A stretch of 10,583 nt of DNA. Source: Planctomycetia bacterium (GTDB lineage: Bacteria > Planctomycetota > Phycisphaerae > Phycisphaerales > UBA1924). The translations under genes were made by a program, and so were the position numbers. Position 1 is the first letter of the stretch; every line of letters starts with the position of its first letter. A model generated the notes under the pieces. The model did no database searches and was not told where the DNA came from. It was given only the letters and a program-made list of their open reading frames with translations. Location: contig SXOY01000371.1 in the NCBI GenBank assembly GCA_005776545.1, forward strand, positions 1 to 10,583, in the 5' to 3' direction. Positions 6,544 through 10,583 of this stretch are shown here, piece by piece.

Positions 6544-7704
6544 TCAATTCAGTTCAGATTGTTTTTCGAACGCACTCATGAGAGCCGTCAATTCGAGCAT
6601 CGCTTCTTCGCAATTCTGTGTCTTGGCGAGAGCTAATCCAGCGGAATCCGCTAATTTTGCCAAGTCGCTGAATTCCAGACGCCGCGCAGTAGCCGCCAGT
6701 CGACTGCACACCGCTCGAGCATCTTTGTGCTTCTTTTCCTGAACAAACTTGACGAGCAACTGCTTGCCCGCAACAAGTTCTTCCGCAAACGCTTTATCCA
6801 TTGCCTCCAGAGACTCAGCATCCAATCCAGCGGATGATCGACCCGACCAACGGCTTGCAAGCAGGAATTCGCCAAGTGCGCGATGAAGCCTGATCTCCGT
6901 CAATGGCTTGAGCAAAAAGGCATTCGCTCCCATCTGCCAAAGGATCTCTCGCATCGTTCTCGAATTGTCGCTCGTGACGACGATGATCGGCGCGGTGGCC
7001 CCAGCCTCTCGCAATCGCCGCACAATCTCCGGGGCATCTGCATCAGCCAGATGATAATCACACAATATGACTGCAATGTCCCGCTTCAACATTGCCAACG
7101 CTTCCGCACAACTTGTGGCCAGTGTCAGCGTCACCTTTGTCGCTCGCAAGAAATGCTTAACCAACTTACTGTCCATCGGAGAATCTTCGATGTAAAGCAC
7201 GTTGCCGACGACTTCTTCTGGACTTATCGTTTCTAACGTGTACCGCTCATCAAGCAAGTCTGGACTTGCAAAATCATGTATGTCGATCGCCTTGTCGAAG
7301 CGAATTCCAATATCATGAAGAACGCCGCCCTTGAAAACGCAGCGAGAAATCGCTCCGCCAATCTCAACAATTCCACGCGTGATGCTGCGCAATCGCACGC
7401 GAACTCGCGTACCCGGGTGCAGGAAACTCCGGTGCAGAATTCCGATACCTCCACACGACAGATTCCTCGCAGCAACGCGCACCGATGTTGTACTTCCGCC
7501 TGCCGTCACCACAAGGATCTCTAAATGCGCCTCAGGAAACGGCCAACGTACAAACCCACGCTTGAGTTTCATGTCCTTGGGCAGCGGCTGATCAAGCTTT
7601 TTGACCACCTGCTCCAGGGTTTTTTGATCAATACCGAGTGAATTCGCTCGCGCCGAAGAGTCAACAGCTTTTGCAGGGTTGGCATTTGGACTTGGTGAAG
7701 TCAT
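6544..7704 (-). CDS. PilZ - receiver (REC) - HPt-like helical domain protein
   Basis: Predicted cytoplasmic signalling protein of 386 residues, first gene of a two-gene minus-strand operon. The N-terminal 45 residues are low complexity, then NSLG...LDQ. The PilZ domain (about 46-137) has R49-xxx-R53 in RGFVRWPF and N81-x-S83-xx-G86, the residues that bind c-di-GMP in this family. A canonical receiver domain follows (167-284): acidic pocket E173/D174 (YIEDSPMD), phosphorylation site D216 (ILCDYHL), T244 (VVTSDN) and K266 (LLKPL). All catalytic positions are present, so phosphorylation by a histidine kinase is expected. The last 90 residues are helical and recall an HPt bundle, but the phospho-His position appears to be Ser. 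No DNA-binding, GGDEF or kinase domain is present, nor any kinase gene nearby. The protein probably joins c-di-GMP and phosphorelay inputs; its target is unknown. The domain calls are firm apart from the C-terminus. Confidence 0.9.
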   Translation of the reverse strand: MTSPSPNANPAKAVDSSARANSLGIDQKTLEQVVKKLDQPLPKDMKLKRGFVRWPFPEAHLEILVVTAGGSTTSVRVAARNLSCGGIGILHRSFLHPGTRVRVRLRSITRGIVEIGGAISRCVFKGGVLHDIGIRFDKAIDIHDFASPDLLDERYTLETISPEEVVGNVLYIEDSPMDSKLVKHFLRATKVTLTLATSCAEALAMLKRDIAVILCDYHLADADAPEIVRRLREAGATAPIIVVTSDNSRTMREILWQMGANAFLLKPLTEIRLHRALGEFLLASRWSGRSSAGLDAESLEAMDKAFAEELVAGKQLLVKFVQEKKHKDARAVCSRLAATARRLEFSDLAKLADSAGLALAKTQNCEEAMLELTALMSAFEKQSELN

Positions 7705-7854
7705 CGATGGTTCCAGTGTGTAACAGTGTGAGGTCGCTCAATCCCTTGATCGGCGTTCCAAACCCCAGCCTCTCCGGGCTTTTTGGTAACCGATGGACTC
7801 GTTGCTCAAGTGTCGCGGCAGACCATGTAACCGTCACAGACCTACCTCACTAAC

Positions 7855-7864
7855 CCAAATTTGG
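7855..7864. promoter_or_regulatory. Perfect palindrome, possible operator
   Basis: CCAAATTTGG is a perfect 10-base palindrome in the divergent intergenic region between the PilZ-receiver operon and mqnE. It lies about 35 bases upstream of a TATACT box, in the place where an activator or repressor would bind. Short palindromes arise by chance, so the support is weak. Confidence 0.25.
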
Positions 7865-7898
7865 TTATCTGCTACAACCTGATTCCACTCCTACGGCC

Positions 7899-7904
7899 TA
7901 TACT
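7899..7904 (+). promoter_or_regulatory. Candidate -10 box for mqnE
   Basis: TATACT differs by one base from the bacterial -10 consensus. It would start transcription about 20 bases before the ATG at 7933. No good -35 hexamer is found 16-18 bases upstream. If it is real, the in-frame TTG at 7861 lies upstream of the transcript start, which favours the ATG as mqnE start. Confidence 0.35.
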
Positions 7905-7932
7905 TTCTCAACTTTCAGTATCCTTTGAAACC

Positions 7933-9261
7933 ATGAATACCACACTCAATACCCCTCGCATCACACGCGACGAACGTCTGGAACCAATACGGTCCAAATT
8001 GGAACGCGGCACCAGACTCTCCATAGATGACGGCCGCATTCTATTTGACACTCCGGATATCTGGTCAGTCCTGGCGATGGCTGACAAAGTCCGCCGCCAA
8101 TTCCACGGCGAACGCGCGTACTACAACATCAACCGGCACCTCAATTACTCCAACATCTGCGCCCTCTCTTGCAAGTTCTGCGACTTCTACGCGCGCAAGG
8201 ACGATGCCAAGGCGTACACCCGCGACATCTCCTACATCCAGGATCAAGCTCGCCAGGCTGTCGACAACGGCGCCACCGAAATGCACATCGTCGGAGGGCT
8301 TCACCCCCACCTCCCGTTCTCCTACTACACCGACATGCTGCGGGCTATCAAAGAGGTTGCACCCACTCTCCACCTCAAGGCCTTTACCGCTGTCGAACTT
8401 GTTCACTTAGCTAAAATATCCAAAGTCTACAAGGGAGCAGTCGGAACCGACGACATCGCTATCACCGCTCGACGCGATGCCATTAAGTACATCCTGTCCG
8501 AACTTCAAGCCGCTGGGCTTGGCTCCCTCCCTGGCGGCGGAGCCGAAGTCTTCGATGACCGCATTCATGATGAGGCCTTCAAGGGCAAGATCCGCTCAGA
8601 TGTCTGGCTCACCGTCCACGATGTTGCCCACGAACTGGGCATGAATTCCAACGCCACCATGCTCTATGGACACATCGAAACCCGCGATGATCGTCTGGTC
8701 CACCTCGACATGCTTCGCAGAGCACAAGATACATCCTTGACGCGACTGGGCTATGTGCCCAATGAACATGGCGAAGTGACACTCTCAGCTCCGGGAACTC
8801 TGCTCCCATTAGAGGTCGCGGCCAAACGTGTAGAACGTGGCCTGCCTGCCGCCGGATATTTCCAGACGCTTATTCCGCTCCCGTTCTTTCCTGATGGATC
8901 GGAGCTCGAGAAACTTGCTGGACCATCGGGCCTTGAGAACTACCGAACTCTCGCCGTCGCCCGCCTCATGCTCGACAATTTCCCACACATCAAGGCTTTT
9001 TGGATCATGCAGACATTGCCTATGGCACAGGTCATGCTTCAGTCTGGGGCCGATGATATTGATGGAACGGTTGTCTGGTATGACATTACTCACGTTGGCG
9101 GCGCGACCACCCATCAGGAGGTAAATGTCGGCACGCTCCAAAAAGCAATTCGAGAAGCCGGCTTCAAACCAGTGGAGCGAGACACCCTTTACCGACCGAT
9201 CATTCGTAGTGGCAAAAATTGGTCCATTGCCTCGCCAGCTAACGTACACTCGCACGCTTGA
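7933..9261 (+). CDS. mqnE: Aminofutalosine synthase (radical SAM), MqnE
   Basis: Radical SAM enzyme of the futalosine menaquinone pathway. It joins 3-[(1-carboxyvinyl)oxy]benzoate to the adenosyl group of S-adenosylmethionine, giving 6-amino-6-deoxyfutalosine (EC 2.5.1.120), in the cytoplasm. The 4Fe-4S motif CxxxCxxC is at C76, C80 and C83, preceded by NINRHLNYSN. Other family marks are KAFTAVE (139-145), GSLPGGGAEVFDD (197-209), ATMLYGHIETRDDR (241-254), PHIKAFWIM (351-359), GADDIDGTV (372-380) and the C-terminal PVERDTLYRP. These fit MqnE better than the related MqnC or CofG/CofH. At 442 residues it is longer than the usual 370-390. The extra length sits mainly around residues 268-299, with a small addition near 160-172. 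The ATG at 7933 is chosen over a TTG at 7861 because of a -10 box between them, although no ribosome binding site is clear. Its stop overlaps the next gene by four bases. No other mqn gene is in the window. Confidence 0.93.
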   Translation: MNTTLNTPRITRDERLEPIRSKLERGTRLSIDDGRILFDTPDIWSVLAMADKVRRQFHGERAYYNINRHLNYSNICALSCKFCDFYARKDDAKAYTRDISYIQDQARQAVDNGATEMHIVGGLHPHLPFSYYTDMLRAIKEVAPTLHLKAFTAVELVHLAKISKVYKGAVGTDDIAITARRDAIKYILSELQAAGLGSLPGGGAEVFDDRIHDEAFKGKIRSDVWLTVHDVAHELGMNSNATMLYGHIETRDDRLVHLDMLRRAQDTSLTRLGYVPNEHGEVTLSAPGTLLPLEVAAKRVERGLPAAGYFQTLIPLPFFPDGSELEKLAGPSGLENYRTLAVARLMLDNFPHIKAFWIMQTLPMAQVMLQSGADDIDGTVVWYDITHVGGATTHQEVNVGTLQKAIREAGFKPVERDTLYRPIIRSGKNWSIASPANVHSHA

Positions 9262-10490
9262 GCAAGCACGATCCATACGCCGCACTTCGACTGCCGAACT
9301 TCCGCTGGTATTCCAGCGGTTTTTTTCTATCGGCGCTCGGACACCAAATGCTCGCCGCCGCAATAGGATGGGAGATATACGACAGAACAGGCTCCGCAAT
9401 GGAGCTTGGTTATGTCGGTCTTGCCCGTGCCGTCCCGGTTCTCATTCTCTCACTACTTGGCGGCCATATTGCCGACAATTTCAATCGCCGCACAATCCTG
9501 AGCATTACGCAGCTCGCCTTTGCTGTGATCATGGGCGGTCTTGCAATCTGGTCGCGCGATGCCGGGCCGCTCTGGGTTGGGTATGTCTTGCTTGTGCTTT
9601 TGGGCTGCACACGCGCGTTTAATGGGGCTGCTCGCGCCTCGATTATGCCGATGATTATTCCAGATGGCACATTTCACAATGCGGTCACCTGGAGCACCGG
9701 ACTTTTCTATGCCGCGGGGATTCTCGGCCCGATCTTTGCTGGCTGGCTGTACTCACTAGCTTCAACTGCGTGGGAAACCTACTCCATTTCCGCACTGTTT
9801 ATGCTGGTCTTCTGTGTAACATCGACACGCGTGCGTCCACTGGTCGAGCAGACGCCGCCGAGTACTGCGAAGTTCTCGATGCAAACATTGTTTGGCGGCA
9901 TGTCGTTTGTGTATCGAGACAAGCCCGTGTTTGGAGCACTTGCAATCGATTGCATCGGGGTCTTTCTGGGTGGAGCGGTGGCACTGTTGCCGGTGTATGC
10001 CAAAGACATTTTGAATGTCGGACCCACGGGCTACGGAATACTAAAGTCTGCGATCTTCGTGGGGTCAGTTGTCAGTGCGATAGTTCTGGCACACAGGCCA
10101 CCGTTTAAGAATGCTGGCCGCACGTTCTTGTTTGCAGTTGTGTTGTGGGCGTTTGCGGTGATCGGTTTTGGATATTCAACCAATGTCTACTTTGCGTTCC
10201 TGTTTCTGTTCCTGCAAGGCGCGGTGGACAACATCTCGGTGGTGATCCGGCATGTGCTGGTACAGATGCGGACACCAGATTCGCTGCGAGGTAGAGTCTC
10301 GGCGGTCAACAGCATGTTCATCGATATCTCTAACGAGCTGGGCGCGTTTGAATCTGGGCTGGTTGCCAACTGGACTACCCCTATTATTTCTGTTGTTTCC
10401 GGGGGCATAGGAACGCTCATTGTGGTCGGCGTGGTTGCCGTTACGAACAAACCCCTGCGTGAGTTGAAGACCATTTTGCCCTCAAAGTAG
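9258..10490 (+). CDS. MFS transporter, EntS-like / MFS_3 exporter family
   Basis: Integral membrane transporter of 410 residues, full length for the major facilitator superfamily, with about 12 hydrophobic segments in two halves. The opening DPYAALRLPNFRWY (5-18) and the late RTPDSLRGRVSAVN (328-341) are typical of the EntS-like efflux branch. MFS motif A is present as GGHIADNFNRR (68-78). Characterised relatives export siderophores or drugs by proton antiport; the substrate here cannot be read from sequence. The start is TTG at 9258, sharing four bases (TTGA) with the mqnE stop. There is no Shine-Dalgarno, so translation is presumably coupled to mqnE. This start places DPYAALR at the usual distance from the N-terminus. 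Codons seem to use more G- and T-ending wobble bases than mqnE (impression by eye), perhaps reflecting a different origin. No clear terminator follows. Confidence 0.92.
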   Translation: MSKHDPYAALRLPNFRWYSSGFFLSALGHQMLAAAIGWEIYDRTGSAMELGYVGLARAVPVLILSLLGGHIADNFNRRTILSITQLAFAVIMGGLAIWSRDAGPLWVGYVLLVLLGCTRAFNGAARASIMPMIIPDGTFHNAVTWSTGLFYAAGILGPIFAGWLYSLASTAWETYSISALFMLVFCVTSTRVRPLVEQTPPSTAKFSMQTLFGGMSFVYRDKPVFGALAIDCIGVFLGGAVALLPVYAKDILNVGPTGYGILKSAIFVGSVVSAIVLAHRPPFKNAGRTFLFAVVLWAFAVIGFGYSTNVYFAFLFLFLQGAVDNISVVIRHVLVQMRTPDSLRGRVSAVNSMFIDISNELGAFESGLVANWTTPIISVVSGGIGTLIVVGVVAVTNKPLRELKTILPSK

Positions 10491-10519
10491 CGAATATTGG
10501 TCAATTGGGGGCAAACGGG

Positions 10520-10547
10520 TTGCACATTCTCAGACCTGTGGCATATT
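10520..10547 (+). promoter_or_regulatory. Weak sigma70-like promoter candidate at window end
   Basis: TTGCAC (10520-10525) and CATATT (10542-10547) each match four of six consensus bases and are 16 bases apart. The window ends 36 bases later with a purine-rich gggag that could be a ribosome binding site for a gene beyond the edge. The evidence is weak. Confidence 0.22.
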
Positions 10548-10583
10548 TGAGATTCACGGACCTTTCTTTTCTGTGGGAGTTGA

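Noticed and set aside
7758..7786. Hairpin followed by T residues, terminator-like
   Set aside because: The stem is short and interrupted (5 and 4 bp), and no plus-strand gene ends nearby. It is more likely a chance or leader structure than a terminator.
7861..7932. Upstream TTG (7861) as the mqnE start, adding 24 residues
   Set aside because: The added residues look non-conserved, there is no ribosome binding site, and a TATACT -10 box lies downstream of that TTG. The ATG at 7933 is more likely.
8809..9399. A 196-codon minus-strand frame
   Set aside because: It is antisense to the conserved C-terminus of mqnE and the start of the MFS gene, with no recognisable motif.

Overview
The window looks like chromosomal DNA from a planctomycete, most likely of the Phycisphaerae/Phycisphaerales type. 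The best clue is the first gene. It ends in a short dockerin-like tail with two calcium loops, flanked by Cys residues and opening with a CPADFN-type motif, and this tail is very common on secreted proteins of that group. A futalosine-pathway gene, frequent TTG starts and mixed plus/minus gene order fit but are not diagnostic. No genus can be named from the sequence alone.

Layout. 151-1329 (+): secreted repeat protein with six clear ~43-residue repeats and a dockerin-like tail. 1534-2721 (+): DegT/DnrJ/EryC1/StrS-family PLP aminotransferase, probably a single-gene unit closed by a strong terminator at 2752-2778. 2860-3105 (+): small unrecognised protein with a good ribosome binding site, followed closely by a comB-like 2-phosphosulfolactate phosphatase (3156-3902). 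4110-5354 (+): membrane-anchored LysM plus YkuD L,D-transpeptidase, closed by a terminator at 5388-5413. 5413-7704 (-): two tandem paralogues, each PilZ, then receiver, then a C-terminal helical region. The upstream copy has an intact receiver and the downstream copy a degenerate one. After a 228-base divergent intergenic region comes mqnE (7933-9261, +), overlapping by 4 bases an MFS exporter-type transporter (9258-10490, +). The last 93 bases hold no gene and perhaps a weak promoter.

How the genes work together. Most are independent housekeeping or envelope functions: cell-wall cross-linking, sugar or envelope amino-transfer, menaquinone synthesis and a secreted repeat protein. The PilZ-receiver pair is the only clear signalling module. 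It would join c-di-GMP sensing to phosphorelay input, with no obvious output domain. The mqnE/MFS overlap implies coupled translation, though no functional link is known.

No mobile element, CRISPR array, tRNA or rRNA was seen. I did not find a convincing undescribed multi-gene system. The PilZ-receiver tandem is the best candidate for unusual biology.
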